A model generated the notes under the pieces. It saw only the letters and a list, made by a program, of their open reading frames with translations. It made no database searches and was not told the origin of the DNA. Of a DNA stretch of 40,359 bases, positions 26,753 through 35,890 are shown one piece after another. The translations under genes and the position numbers were made by a program. Every line of letters starts with the position of its first letter. Position 1 is the stretch's first letter. The stretch is from a virus, in the IMG/VR virus record IMGVR_UViG_3300042923_000724, positions 1 to 40,359 of that record, one strand, 5' to 3'.

Positions 26753-27720
26753 CAGCTCAGCGGTCGCTTCACGAACTCATCACGCACAGCGGTGGCGATG
26801 GCCTGCTCGTCAACGTCGACCGACAGCGACTTCAGCGCTTCCCGTACCGCGAGCTCTGCGCGAGCGGCGATCATCTCTCCGTCAACGCCCGTAGCGAGGC
26901 TGCCGTCGAGTCGCACACCGGCCGGTGCGAACATCTCCCAGTAGCGGACCAGGACAGCCCAGTTACCGCCGGTCGTGAGAGGAGTTGCACGCGAGTAGAC
27001 CGTCTCCCCATCCCCATCGACGTACACGCGAGCGATGTCGTTGGCGGGTCCGCCGATCTTCCGCCAGTGCCCAGGGGCGACGACGTAGATGCCGTTGTCT
27101 GCGTCGGCGCTTGCGTGCGTGATGATGTAGAGATTGCGCATCTTCTCGGCGATGTCTTTGATCTGCTGCTCGGTGGCCATTTCGTCCCACTCCTTCAGAA
27201 GGGGCGACGATGTGCCGCCTGCGGGCGCCGAGTCCATGACCCACTGTTCAAGGTCAAGGAGCCCGACAAAGTTGTTGTATGAGTGCGTGGGGAACAGGGT
27301 CGCGTGGGTGTGCGGCCCGCCCGTGGTGAGGATCATCTGGGAGTCGTACGGCGACGATGCGCCGAAGTATTCGGAGCCGTAGCCGGAAGCGCCGGAGATA
27401 GCTAGCGGCTCACCCCTGCGCACACGGTCGCCCACCCGTTTGAGGCAGTGGCGCGGCCCGAGATGCAGGAGCCGGAAGCTCTGCCCGTTGTCCAGGTTGA
27501 CCTTCACGTACCGTCCCGCCGCGGCGCGGATGCTCCCGCCAACCTCGGAAACGTAGCCGTCGCCGATCGACACGAGCGTCGTCCCGAGAGGGCAGTAGTA
27601 GTCCACGCCCGGCTCTTTGCTGGGCGGGTTCCGGCGGGTGTGCGCCGAGTACGTCGACCGCCACTTGTCCGCGGGATAGTCGGGGATCGGCCGGACGTAG
27701 ATCCTGGGAATGCCACCCAT
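26752..27720 (-). CDS. Endolysin with M23-type peptidase domain
   Basis: The 322-aa protein starts MGGIPRIYVRPIPDYPADKW after GGAGGTGCGCC. Residues 45-145 read as a LytM/M23 fold: EPGVDYYCPLGTTLVSIGDGYVSEVGG, GRYVKVNLDNGQSFRLLHLG, RVRRGEPLAISGASGYG, GGPHTHATLF (the H-x-H metal motif). The first metal motif, usually HxGxD, appears as GVDYYC, so catalysis would rely on D48 and the later His residues. The C-terminal 170 residues are probably wall-binding or linker. Holin genes follow. Confidence 0.85.
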   Translation of the reverse strand: MGGIPRIYVRPIPDYPADKWRSTYSAHTRRNPPSKEPGVDYYCPLGTTLVSIGDGYVSEVGGSIRAAAGRYVKVNLDNGQSFRLLHLGPRHCLKRVGDRVRRGEPLAISGASGYGSEYFGASSPYDSQMILTTGGPHTHATLFPTHSYNNFVGLLDLEQWVMDSAPAGGTSSPLLKEWDEMATEQQIKDIAEKMRNLYIITHASADADNGIYVVAPGHWRKIGGPANDIARVYVDGDGETVYSRATPLTTGGNWAVLVRYWEMFAPAGVRLDGSLATGVDGEMIAARAELAVREALKSLSVDVDEQAIATAVRDEFVKRPLS

Positions 27721-27746
27721 GGCGCACCTCCGTGGGCATAACAAAA

Positions 27747-27773
27747 CCCCCGACCGGAGACCGTGGTCGGGGG
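27747..27773 (-). terminator. Intrinsic terminator between tail genes and endolysin
   Basis: CCCCCGACC and GGTCGGGGG (9 bp) pair around a 9-nt loop and are followed by TTTTGTT on the minus strand. It is a good Rho-independent terminator 27 nt upstream of the endolysin start. Lysis genes may depend on read-through or their own promoter. Confidence 0.85.
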
Positions 27774-27789
27774 CTAGTTCAGCCTGTGT

Positions 27790-27984
27790 TTAGTTGGCTT
27801 GTTTCTTCCACTGCGTGATGGTGTCGGGAGAGATCCCGGCTACCTTCGCGGCGGCTCGAACACTCGAGCGGGCGGCGACGTCAAGTACGACTTGTCGCCA
27901 GTTCGCGTCCGCAGCAGTCTTCTGGTTGCGGGCCGCGGTGATGCGGTCGGCGTCCTGTTGAGTCACGGTGCCGCGTGGGTTCAC
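27790..27984 (-). CDS. Small HTH protein (64 aa)
   Basis: It starts at GTG 27984 within the stop of the upstream gene (GTGA): MNPRGTVTQQDADRITAARNQ. The C-terminus VRAAAKVAGISPDTITQWKKQAN is a helix-turn-helix (AAAKVAGISPDTITQW). It sits at the end of the tail operon just before the terminator, a place where a regulator of lysis could be coded. The target is unknown. Confidence 0.75.
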   Translation of the reverse strand: MNPRGTVTQQDADRITAARNQKTAADANWRQVVLDVAARSSVRAAAKVAGISPDTITQWKKQAN

Positions 27985-28217
27985 CCGCCAAAGGTATCGA
28001 AGTCGGGTCGTCCTCCGCGGACGTAAGTGTCGCGGTGGCAAACCTGGTGCCTGTCGCAGTCGGTGTCGTCGTCCATGTGCAGCCATCTTGCGGGGAAGAT
28101 GCTGGTGTCAAGGTCCATGATGGTGGTCTCCATTCCTGAACTGTACTGCTCATCGTTACGGTTGGCAAGAGGTTCGCCCATGTCCACGTAGAGCAGATAC
28201 ACCCACCCCTGATACAC
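27981..28217 (-). CDS. Hypothetical protein, start uncertain
   Basis: The longest frame begins at GTG 28217 (78 aa). A later ATG at 28118 (MDLDTSIFPARWLHMDDD) has GGAG 9 nt upstream and would give 45 aa. The C-terminal part with CDRHQVCHRDTYVRGGRPDFDTFGG has Cys and His for a possible metal site. No family. It is coupled to the HTH gene. Confidence 0.6.
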   Translation of the reverse strand: MYQGWVYLLYVDMGEPLANRNDEQYSSGMETTIMDLDTSIFPARWLHMDDDTDCDRHQVCHRDTYVRGGRPDFDTFGG

Positions 28218-28225
28218 CGCGGGTG

Positions 28226-28375
28226 CTATTGGATCGCGACGGCCGTCCCACCCACGTTCAAGAACCGCTTCGGTTCGACTGGTGTGCCGCCGGAACCAGC
28301 GATCACCGGCTCGTAGTCGGCGACAACATGCGGCGACGTCGTCGGAGTAAACGTTGCTGTCCCACGATCAGCCAT
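28226..28375 (-). CDS. Small tail-region protein (49 aa)
   Basis: The frame MADRGTATFTPTTSPHVVAD to LNVGGTAVAIQ starts next to the stop of the tail protein (28377). It is a small beta-strand protein without charged helices, in the style of short fibre-associated or capping proteins. The function is unknown. Confidence 0.68.
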   Translation of the reverse strand: MADRGTATFTPTTSPHVVADYEPVIAGSGGTPVEPKRFLNVGGTAVAIQ

Positions 28376-28376
28376 G

Positions 28377-29318
28377 TCACACCTTCTCGATGAGAATGCA
28401 GGCACCCGAAGTGACAGTCGAAGTCGCGAAAGCGTCCCCGTCGACAGTTACCACGTCGCCTCGGACGACCGCCGCGTCAGCGTACGCGCACTGCACACCG
28501 TCAAGCTCGCCAATGTGCGCGGTGAGACCGCCGGCCCACGTCGCCCCACCCATCCCGACAAGGTACGGGACGCTCGTGATCTGGTTGTCGCCTTCCGCCG
28601 CAGCGCCGCCGACCTTGCCGTTCATGCGCATCGTGTTCGGCCCGACGACGCAGTGGGCATTCCAGTTCGCAACCGTGTACTTCGGGATGCGGGTAAGCGC
28701 CGCCGTCACCGAAGCCGCCGTTGCGGACGGGAACCTGTCGGACGTGCCAACGAGTCGTGTGGTGACGAGGGGCGCCAGCGCCGCGCCCGCATGCGACACA
28801 TGCGCCGCCGTTGGAGTGAAGAACCCCACGTACGAGACCGCGGTAGGAGCGGTACTCAGCAGAAGAATCACCCGGTCGCGGGTCGCGGATGCGTACAGGT
28901 TGAACGCGCTCGTCAGCAACGACGCGCTGAGGCCCGTGTGGGAACCGGTGTTCGCCCAGTTGGTTTCCAGCGCAGACGTCGTGGCGCCGAACCGGGAGTA
29001 CGTGGTCGCGTCGATCGTTGTGCTGTTCGCCGTGTGAGGACCCCGGAGTCCGACGTCACTTGCCGCCGTGTACCCCTCGAACGGTGTCATCAGCACGCCG
29101 GTCGCAATACCCGTAGTCGGGTACGAAATGTCGAGGAACCAGTCCAGCCCGCGACTGTTCCCCGCGGCGGCTGACTTCAGCACCTTGTGGGTGCGCGCAC
29201 CGATGACCACCGTGTCGTCGAGTGTCCACCCGAGCGCGAGCAGTTTCGTTTCGATCGCCGTGTAGACGAGTGGCCCAGGGTTCGCGTCGGCGGGGATGGT
29301 CTCTTCCCAGTACGTCAT
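28377..29318 (-). CDS. Tail/baseplate structural protein
   Basis: The 313-aa protein starts MTYWEETIPADANPGPLVYTAI. It reads as a beta-rich, Ala/Thr/Gly-rich virion protein with many repeated beta segments (STTIDATTYSRFGATTSALETNW) and a final part with LDGVQCAYADAAVVRGD, FATSTV. It belongs to the tail-fibre gene cluster. A specific family is not recognised. It may form a tail-tip or receptor-binding head. Confidence 0.75.
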   Translation of the reverse strand: MTYWEETIPADANPGPLVYTAIETKLLALGWTLDDTVVIGARTHKVLKSAAAGNSRGLDWFLDISYPTTGIATGVLMTPFEGYTAASDVGLRGPHTANSTTIDATTYSRFGATTSALETNWANTGSHTGLSASLLTSAFNLYASATRDRVILLLSTAPTAVSYVGFFTPTAAHVSHAGAALAPLVTTRLVGTSDRFPSATAASVTAALTRIPKYTVANWNAHCVVGPNTMRMNGKVGGAAAEGDNQITSVPYLVGMGGATWAGGLTAHIGELDGVQCAYADAAVVRGDVVTVDGDAFATSTVTSGACILIEKV

Positions 29319-30118
29319 GCGTTAATCCATTCGTCGCCGGCTGTCCAGTTCGTCGGGTCATCGACGCCCTCGGTTCCCGTGTACTGCCAGAAGTTCTTCG
29401 GGAGCGAGCTGTTCCGCGCGGCACCCTGCGTGATGTGCGGGTTGTTCGCCGACCCGGCCGCGATGGGTGAAACGGTCTCGCTGATCGTGATGGTGTCAGC
29501 ACCGTCATTCGGCGTGATGGTGATGTTTGCCCCCGCCACGAGCGCGGTCCCCATCGTGTCGCGGATGAGTTCGGGGGCAGCGGAAGTGTCCAGCTTCCCC
29601 GTGATCCCCGCAACAACCCGAGCATCGGCCGCCGCGTTGAAGTCGGTGATGTTCGACGAGGTGTGTGTGTGCCCCGTGTCCGACTTGCCTGCGAGGGCGG
29701 CGGTAAGTCCGGTGACATCAGATTGGGCGTGCGTATGACCGGTGTCGGACTTGCCCGCAAGCGCAGCTGTGAGTCCCGTGACGTCGCTCTCCGCGTGCGT
29801 GTGCGAGCTCGCCGCCTTGCCGCCCAGCGCGGACGCAAGGTCGGTCTGGTCGGTGAGGGTGCCCGTGATCGAGCCCCACGTACCGCCACCGCCTACCCCG
29901 TCCTCACCCGGCTCCCCCTCGGGGATCGTGAAGTTCAAGATCGCCGCAGTAGCCGTGCCGACGTTCTCAACCTCAGCATCCGTCCCCGGAGCCCCAGTCG
30001 TGACCGTGCCCACCGTGATCGTGCCAGCGGGGCCATCGCCACCCTCCGGGCCAGGCGCACCGCCCGGATGAATCTCAATCGTGGGCGGCGGGTTGACGAT
30101 GATTTCGATGTCGCTCAA
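29315..30118 (-). CDS. Tail fibre with collagen-like and DVTGLTAALAGK repeats
   Basis: The 267-aa protein has an N-terminal strand (MSDIEIIVNPPPTIEIHP), then Gly-rich collagen-like PGGAPGPEGGDGPAG and PEGEPGEDGVG. Phage fibre repeats follow: SHTHAESDVTGLTAALAGKS and its near copies up to SDTGHTHTSSNITDFN (about residues 108-166). A C-terminal sandwich ends NFWQYTGTEG, NWTAGDEWINA. It builds a trimeric tail fibre. The repeats make it a recombination hotspot. It overlaps its neighbours by 4 nt. Confidence 0.85.
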   Translation of the reverse strand: MSDIEIIVNPPPTIEIHPGGAPGPEGGDGPAGTITVGTVTTGAPGTDAEVENVGTATAAILNFTIPEGEPGEDGVGGGGTWGSITGTLTDQTDLASALGGKAASSHTHAESDVTGLTAALAGKSDTGHTHAQSDVTGLTAALAGKSDTGHTHTSSNITDFNAAADARVVAGITGKLDTSAAPELIRDTMGTALVAGANITITPNDGADTITISETVSPIAAGSANNPHITQGAARNSSLPKNFWQYTGTEGVDDPTNWTAGDEWINA

Positions 30119-30465
30119 GAGTCCGTCACCTCACCCTCGAACGTGACCGTACCGTTCGTGTAAACGTCATCCGCATCCGCACAGTCGACATCCCAGTAGC
30201 CACGTTTGGCAGTCACAGCGGCGACATCCGCACCCGTCCACGACACCACCACAGACCCCTCATCGGCCGACGAACCATCCACCGTGAACGACATCAGCAG
30301 CTCAGCAGTGATCGTCGGCTTGAGGCGCACCTGAGCAGCCCACCCCGTAGTGGGAAGAACCATCGGGTCCCCGTCAGCGTCCTTGAACACCATCGTGAAA
30401 GATCCACCCTTGCCGCGGTACAGGGCAAGGTTGGTCTCCTCGGGAGTGAAATCGAGATCAGCCAT
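30115..30465 (-). CDS. Small tail/baseplate protein (BppU-like N-terminal fold)
   Basis: The 116-aa protein MADLDFTPEETNLALYRGKG, then GSFTMVFKDADGDPMVLP, WAAQVRLKPT, SWTGADVAAVTAKRGYWDVD, is typical of small Ig-like proteins coded beside phage fibres (baseplate upper protein N-terminal type). ATG 30465 overlaps the stop of the upstream gene by one base. It may link fibre to the tail tip. Confidence 0.75.
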   Translation of the reverse strand: MADLDFTPEETNLALYRGKGGSFTMVFKDADGDPMVLPTTGWAAQVRLKPTITAELLMSFTVDGSSADEGSVVVSWTGADVAAVTAKRGYWDVDCADADDVYTNGTVTFEGEVTDS

Positions 30466-31289
30466 CAGGCGCACCCTCCGCAGCTCTTGTTGTCTAGTTC
30501 GGTGATGCGCGCCTCCGCACGCTCGAGCCGCGCGAGCAGTTCCGCGATCTGCGCCGTCTGCAACTCCTGAGTCGCGATACCCGCCACACGCCCCTCGGCG
30601 TCATACGTCAGAAACCGCTCCGCATCCGTCCCCACGAGTTCGTCGGCGATAGGTCCGATGCGTCGACGACCATCGCCCCGTATGTACTCCCACTCGTACA
30701 ACTCCGGGAACACCCCACGCAGGACCGGCGCCGGGACGATGTTCCGCTTCAACCGCCGTGCGGACGGGTTCGAGAACGTGCCCCGCACCACAACACTGGC
30801 GTCCTCAGAACCGACCGCGATCTCGTTGTCCGCAGCCGTGAACGCGAACGGCCCGATAGCGACACCGTTCTCATGGTCGGCGTTCGCCGCCCGACCAATC
30901 GCAACCGACCTGTACGCGGACGCCGCCGAAAGGTACCCGATGGCGGTAGATTCCTCACCGGACGCGTCCGCACTGAACCCCAGCGCCACGTCACCGTTAG
31001 CGTCGGCGTGCGCAGACCGACCGATCGCAATCCCGTCTGCCAGGTCCGCGGACGCGCTGAGTCCTATGACGATCGTGTAGTAGTTGGCAGCGACCGCGTA
31101 GGCGCCGAATGCGATGGAGTAGTTTCCTGCGGCGTCCGCCTCCGTGCCCAGTTGGATACTGTCGGCCCCCGACCCCGGATGGGTGCTGTCTCCACCAAAA
31201 CCGGACCCATTCGCACCCGACTGGGTCTGCAACTCACGAATCTTCCGCTGCACCTCAGCGAGCTCATTAGGGTTATCGATCGCGCTCAA
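30465..31289 (-). CDS. Fibre with adhesin-head repeats and S74 chaperone
   Basis: The 274-aa protein has a coiled-coil N-terminus (LAEVQRKIRELQTQ). Residues about 46-160 form repeated adhesin-head units of the YadA/Hep_Hag type: IAFGAYAVA, IVIGLSASA, IAIGRSAHA, VALGFSADA, TAIGYLSAA, VAIGRAANA, VAIGPFAF. The C-terminus from SARRLKRNIVPAP through IGPIADELVG is an intramolecular chaperone of the endosialidase S74 type, which tr imerises and cuts itself off. It ends with a coiled coil and CGGC. The phage uses it as host-surface adhesin. Confidence 0.85.
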   Translation of the reverse strand: MSAIDNPNELAEVQRKIRELQTQSGANGSGFGGDSTHPGSGADSIQLGTEADAAGNYSIAFGAYAVAANYYTIVIGLSASADLADGIAIGRSAHADANGDVALGFSADASGEESTAIGYLSAASAYRSVAIGRAANADHENGVAIGPFAFTAADNEIAVGSEDASVVVRGTFSNPSARRLKRNIVPAPVLRGVFPELYEWEYIRGDGRRRIGPIADELVGTDAERFLTYDAEGRVAGIATQELQTAQIAELLARLERAEARITELDNKSCGGCA

Positions 31290-32386
31290 CCCGTCACCTC
31301 CTGCATCGTCAGCGTCAACTCGTCGCCGACGCCACCCGCCAAACCGATCAACCGGTAGGTTGCCGGCCCGTCAGGAAGGAACGGGTCATCATGGAGGATC
31401 ACCGTCACCGAAGACCCCAGCACCAAATCAACCGGAGACACCGCAGACGCCTGCACCTGAATCGCCGGCTGCACAGTCGGATTCCGGTACTTATCAACCC
31501 GCTCATACGCCAAATTCGACGCATGATTGTTCGTCTGAACGTCCTTCCAAATCACCGCGTCATCACGAGCCGGAATGATGTACGGGTCAGCACCCGGGGT
31601 CGCACCAATCGTCAGCGCTTCCCCATACCCCTGCCCAATACCGAACACACCCGTAACCTGCTTCAGCCCGTCAATGTTCACCTTGTACGACGACGCCGGC
31701 GACTGCTCCGCCGCCAAGTTGAACTCAAACTCGTTACCCGTCAACGCACCCGCACGAGTCACCCACTCCAACGTGCCCGCACCCGACCAGCGGGGAGCGA
31801 ACTCGATATCCGGGCCACCCTCCATCTCCTGCAACTGGTCAAGAATGTCCGCCACCCGACGCATGTTGTAGTTGTGGTAAACGGTCGAGAACGTGCCCGA
31901 CTCGCTCAACGACGGCAACACCACCGGCAGCGTGTAATCCGCCTCACCAACCGGCCCCAACATCCCCTGCTCCAACACCAGGCCAACAGCGGACACCAAC
32001 GACTTGCTCGTGATCGTGAGACTCCCGATCTCACCGAACTCGATCTGATCCACCCAGTACGAGTCCTCACCGAACGGGAACCGTGCCAGGAAAATCGCGC
32101 GCAAGTCCGTATGCCGAACCGTCAACGTCATCGAGTCCCGGTCATACGGTGACCCTGTAACAAGGCCCGCATAAACCGGCTCATCATCCCAACACTGAAC
32201 GAACGTCCGAGACCACGGCGCGGTCACGTCATTCCACACGTCCCGCGAGAACCTACGATCCCCGAGGGCGAACGTGTGCGAACCCGACTGAGCCATGTTC
32301 AACCGGCGCGCCCACGAACCCCCCGAAGGTTCAACTTGCAGCAGCTTCTCGCCCGTAATCGTGTCGCAGAACCAGTAAGTCCACAC
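31286..32386 (-). CDS. Tail-tip protein (Gp37/Tal-like minor tail protein)
   Basis: The 366-aa protein fits the Siphovirus Gp37-like/tail-associated family: MWTYWFCDTITGEKLLQVEP, WSRTFVQCWDDEPVYAGLVTG, MTLTVRHTDLRAIFLARF. It continues RRVADILDQLQEMEGGPDIEFAP, TQVQASAVSPVDLVLGSSV-like strands and TYRLIGLAGGVGDELTLTMQ. It forms part of the tail tip below the distal tail protein. Position after Dit and before fibres supports this. Confidence 0.82.
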   Translation of the reverse strand: MWTYWFCDTITGEKLLQVEPSGGSWARRLNMAQSGSHTFALGDRRFSRDVWNDVTAPWSRTFVQCWDDEPVYAGLVTGSPYDRDSMTLTVRHTDLRAIFLARFPFGEDSYWVDQIEFGEIGSLTITSKSLVSAVGLVLEQGMLGPVGEADYTLPVVLPSLSESGTFSTVYHNYNMRRVADILDQLQEMEGGPDIEFAPRWSGAGTLEWVTRAGALTGNEFEFNLAAEQSPASSYKVNIDGLKQVTGVFGIGQGYGEALTIGATPGADPYIIPARDDAVIWKDVQTNNHASNLAYERVDKYRNPTVQPAIQVQASAVSPVDLVLGSSVTVILHDDPFLPDGPATYRLIGLAGGVGDELTLTMQEVTG

Positions 32387-32400
32387 GGTTCAGCCCCCAC

Positions 32401-33141
32401 TCATACGTACGTGTCGCGAACAGTCGAAGTCACCGTGCCCGCCGAAACCAACACCGTCACCGACGCGCCCACAGGAACCGTCCACGGCTGATACACACTG
32501 ATCCCACCGACAACCTGCGCCCCATCGACGAACAACGTCCCCGAGAACAAGTCGAGAGTGTGCGGGTGGCCAGAAACCAGCGGCTCAGTAACAGTGATGA
32601 CCTTGCTGTCCGGCCCCGACAACGTGTAACCGCCACCAGACGAACCCGCCACCACAAGCGACTGGAACGCTTCCGCGTTCCCGTCATGCTCCGCATCCAC
32701 CGACGTCAACGGCCCCACCACATGCGACACCCCATACAGGCGCGGGTCCGGGGCGTTCCACGACACCATGTACCGGCCCAACGACCCATACACCAAGTGC
32801 CGCACCTCCACCGAACCCACCCGACGCGCCTCAAGAGACACATCACCCAACGCAAGCTCAGCGACCATCGTCGACAGTGCCCGCGGAGGGATGCCGGTGA
32901 GTTGACGCACAGCCGTCTCATAAGCCGCAGCCGAATCAGCGTGGATCAGCCCAGTGATCGAACCCGACCGAGCACCCAGATACGCGGGAGCATCGAACGC
33001 ACCATCCGCGTTCGGCCTATCCGGACGCTCACCCCGAACCGAAACGCCATCCAGCAGACCAGAAGCGCCAGAACGATCAATCGTGAACGTTGCAGGCCCC
33101 TCGTCTCCAATGAACTCGATCCCATGCCAGAGAATCCGCAT
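32401..33141 (-). CDS. Distal tail protein (Dit-like)
   Basis: The 246-aa protein starts MRILWHGIEFIGDEGPATFT with internal segments ARSGSITGLIHADS, GSVEVRHLVYGSLGRYMVSW, PDPRLYG and SGHPHTLDLFSGTLFVDG. This pattern (PDPR, galectin-like end) is typical for Dit proteins that cap the tail tube. ATG 33141 overlaps the tape measure stop (TGATG); the GTG one codon earlier is less likely. Confidence 0.82.
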   Translation of the reverse strand: MRILWHGIEFIGDEGPATFTIDRSGASGLLDGVSVRGERPDRPNADGAFDAPAYLGARSGSITGLIHADSAAAYETAVRQLTGIPPRALSTMVAELALGDVSLEARRVGSVEVRHLVYGSLGRYMVSWNAPDPRLYGVSHVVGPLTSVDAEHDGNAEAFQSLVVAGSSGGGYTLSGPDSKVITVTEPLVSGHPHTLDLFSGTLFVDGAQVVGGISVYQPWTVPVGASVTVLVSAGTVTSTVRDTYV

Positions 33142-35873
33142 CACGCCCCCCGCAGATCAAACGCCATCTTCTCCGCAGAGATCCGGGCAATTTCCGCCTC
33201 CGACTGCCCCGGCTGCGGGTAGACGTTCTGGGTCAGCTCAACGCTCACACCAGCCCCACCACCGGAACCCCAACGAGGCACAGCCGGCGCGTACTGGGGT
33301 TGAACCTCACCACCATCCGCATACCCACGGATCCGACCACCGTTGTTGATGTAGTGGAGAAGCGCCTTGTTCCGCTGCGCCGCATCCGTGTTGACGACAA
33401 ACTCACCCGTCGCCGCATGGATGAGCACGTTGTCCTCACGGGAAGGTGTCCCCGGGATCTCGCCACCGTTCGCAAACCCACCAGACGCGGCGCCGTCACT
33501 CATCGAACCCTCACGGGTCGCGCGGTACACGATCGTGCCCCGCAGCGTCCCATACCGGGTCATGAAGTTGTCGATCGTTGCCGCCGCAGCCGCGGTATCC
33601 GCAAGGAACTTGATCTGATGCTCGTCAGGCAGGGCGAAAACCTTGTCAGCAAGGATCTGCACCTCATCAGCGTTGTAACCAGCCTCGATCGCCGAGTCGA
33701 TGAAAGCCTGCCGCTGCTTCGCCAACGTATCGAGATAGATGGCCGTCGCCTTGTCAGCACCAACCGTCGCCGAATCAACCGCGAGCTGCGCCTCCGCAGC
33801 GTCCTGCGCCTTACCCGCAACATCCGCAAGCATGGCCGCGTTAGCCGACCCCGCCTCAGTGGTCTCGTCCAACGAAAGGGTGAAACCCTCCAGCGACCCA
33901 ACGAAACCATCCAGCGTGCCATGAGCCTCCTGGAACGCGTCACGCTGCAAGTCGATGAACGCTTCCTTCTGGCGGTCCACCTCATCGCTGATCCCGGCAA
34001 GCGCAGACTGGTAGGCGGCGTTCGTGCTGACCGCATCCTGTCCGACGCCGTTCGCCTCGTTGATCGTGTCGATCAGTTCCCGCAGGTTCGACTGAAGTTC
34101 GCCGGCCTTGTCCGCCGCGTCCTGATAGGCCGTAGCCGCGTCGGTCGTCTTGTCGGCCGATTCCCCCGCCGCAGCAGCCTGATCCTCGAAGTCCTTATCG
34201 GCCCGCTCCAAACCATCCGACAGATGGTTCACCGCGTTCACAGAGTTCGCGATCGCAGGGTCGAACGGGTTCCCGTTGGCGTAGTCGTACAGCTTCTTGC
34301 GAAGCTCCTCGACAGCTTCGCCGCCCTTGAGGATCGTCTCTGTCAGTTCCTCCTGCGAGATGCCCGCATTCTTCGCACCGTCGAAAGCGCCCGCCTCAGC
34401 AAGCTTCTTCGCCACGAGTTCACGGGTGTAGTCCGTCACCGCGCCGGTCGTCTTGTCCAGCGAGTCCTCGAACTCCGACGCCGTAGCCGTAGCCTCTGCC
34501 TGCCTCTGCGCCCAGATCGAGAACGCCGTGCCGGCAAGAGCCAGCGCCCCGGTCGCAAGACCGATGCCCCTCGCGGCGGAAGCGCCCGAGATGTTCAGCG
34601 TCGTCAACGCAAGCTTGAACTGTGCGATCTTCGGCACAGCGAGCAACGCCGCACCACCCACGAGCCCCACAGCCGCGACAATGCCCGCGATCTGTGTGCC
34701 CAGACCGATGACTGGTTCCGGGAGGCTCCCGATCGCGTCGACAACACCCGTCGCGCCCTGAGTAAGCGACCGCAGAAGGTCATTCACGCTCGAGCCGGAC
34801 TTGATGAGCGCCGTATCGATCGCGCCCCCCAGCTTCTCCACGTCACCGGTCAGATTGTTCAGCCGGTCGGCTGCGACCTTCGCCGCATACCCGGACTCGT
34901 TCGTCTGGTCGATGTACTTGCGGATGCCCTCGGCGCCCTCGTCATACAGAACGTTCGCGACGCGGAGAGCGTCGTTGCCGAAGATCTGAGTGAGCGTAGC
35001 GTTCCGCTGCTCATCTGTCAGATCGCTCAGGTTCCCCTTGAGCTGGCCCGCGATCTCGTCGAACGCGAGCATCTGGCCGTTGGTGTCATAGAACGACAGG
35101 TTGTACTGCTCCATGATGTCGCGGGCTTTGTCCGTGGGAGCCTGAAGCGCAATCAGCGCGGCCTTCAGCGACGTGCCAGCGTCGGAACCGAGGAGTCCGG
35201 CGTCCGCGAAAGCGGCGAGCGTCCCCGTGGTGTCCTCGATGGACTGCCCTGCGCCATTCGCGACAAGACCCACCTGGCCGAGCGCGGCCGACAGGTCCTC
35301 GACGTCACCCACAGCCTTACCTGCACCAGCCGCCAGCAGATCGGCAACGTGAGGGATGTCTTCACCCTCAAGGTTGAACTGCTTCAGCGCGACAGCGGCA
35401 ATACCCGCCGCCTCGGCAACCTCAAGCTGCCCCGCAGCAGCAAGGTCAAGCGCACCCGCCAAACCGCCGCCAAGGATCTGCTCGGTCGTCAGGCCCGCCT
35501 TGCCCAGCTCCTCAATCGCGTTCGCCGCCTCCGTGGCAGAAAACACCGTCGAAGCACCAGCCTCCAACGCCGCATCACGCAGCTTGCCCATGTTCTCGGC
35601 AGACTCCTGCGTCGCCGCCTGAACATTCGACATCGCCTGGTCAAACTCGGCAAACCGAGCCACGGCCAGCCCAAAGGCGACGGCTGCGACAGCCCCGATC
35701 GCTGCGATACCGGCGCCGACCTCAGACATCGCCTGGTGCTGCTTCTCCAGCTTCGCCGCAGCCTTCGCGGCCTCGTCACCAACCTTCTCAGTGGCGCTCG
35801 TCGCCCGCTGCATATCAGCGATATAGCTGTTCACCGATGCGATCAAAGTGACCTTAGTTTGCCTGTCAGCCAC
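33141..35873 (-). CDS. Tape measure protein
   Basis: The 910-aa protein begins at GTG 35873 (MADRQTKVTLIASVNSYIADM). Residues 60-380 form a TP901-type phage tape measure domain (FDQAMSNVQAATQESAENMGKLRDAA, STVFSATEAANAIEELGKAGLT, AAGQLEVAEA). After a hydrophobic segment (about 395-460) come long coiled-coil stretches. The last 120 residues with GEIPGTPSREDNVLIHAATGEFVVN are a common C-terminal form. At about 1.5 A per residue the tail would be roughly 135 nm. The extreme C-terminus overlaps Dit by one base. Confidence 0.95.
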   Translation of the reverse strand: MADRQTKVTLIASVNSYIADMQRATSATEKVGDEAAKAAAKLEKQHQAMSEVGAGIAAIGAVAAVAFGLAVARFAEFDQAMSNVQAATQESAENMGKLRDAALEAGASTVFSATEAANAIEELGKAGLTTEQILGGGLAGALDLAAAGQLEVAEAAGIAAVALKQFNLEGEDIPHVADLLAAGAGKAVGDVEDLSAALGQVGLVANGAGQSIEDTTGTLAAFADAGLLGSDAGTSLKAALIALQAPTDKARDIMEQYNLSFYDTNGQMLAFDEIAGQLKGNLSDLTDEQRNATLTQIFGNDALRVANVLYDEGAEGIRKYIDQTNESGYAAKVAADRLNNLTGDVEKLGGAIDTALIKSGSSVNDLLRSLTQGATGVVDAIGSLPEPVIGLGTQIAGIVAAVGLVGGAALLAVPKIAQFKLALTTLNISGASAARGIGLATGALALAGTAFSIWAQRQAEATATASEFEDSLDKTTGAVTDYTRELVAKKLAEAGAFDGAKNAGISQEELTETILKGGEAVEELRKKLYDYANGNPFDPAIANSVNAVNHLSDGLERADKDFEDQAAAAGESADKTTDAATAYQDAADKAGELQSNLRELIDTINEANGVGQDAVSTNAAYQSALAGISDEVDRQKEAFIDLQRDAFQEAHGTLDGFVGSLEGFTLSLDETTEAGSANAAMLADVAGKAQDAAEAQLAVDSATVGADKATAIYLDTLAKQRQAFIDSAIEAGYNADEVQILADKVFALPDEHQIKFLADTAAAAATIDNFMTRYGTLRGTIVYRATREGSMSDGAASGGFANGGEIPGTPSREDNVLIHAATGEFVVNTDAAQRNKALLHYINNGGRIRGYADGGEVQPQYAPAVPRWGSGGGAGVSVELTQNVYPQPGQSEAEIARISAEKMAFDLRGA

Positions 35874-35890
35874 GGTGATCTCCGTTCACG

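Noticed and set aside
29671-29832. Repeat array in the fibre gene as mobile or regulatory repeat
   Set aside because: The DNA repeats are simply the coding sequence of the repeated protein unit DVTGLTAALAGKSDTGHTH.
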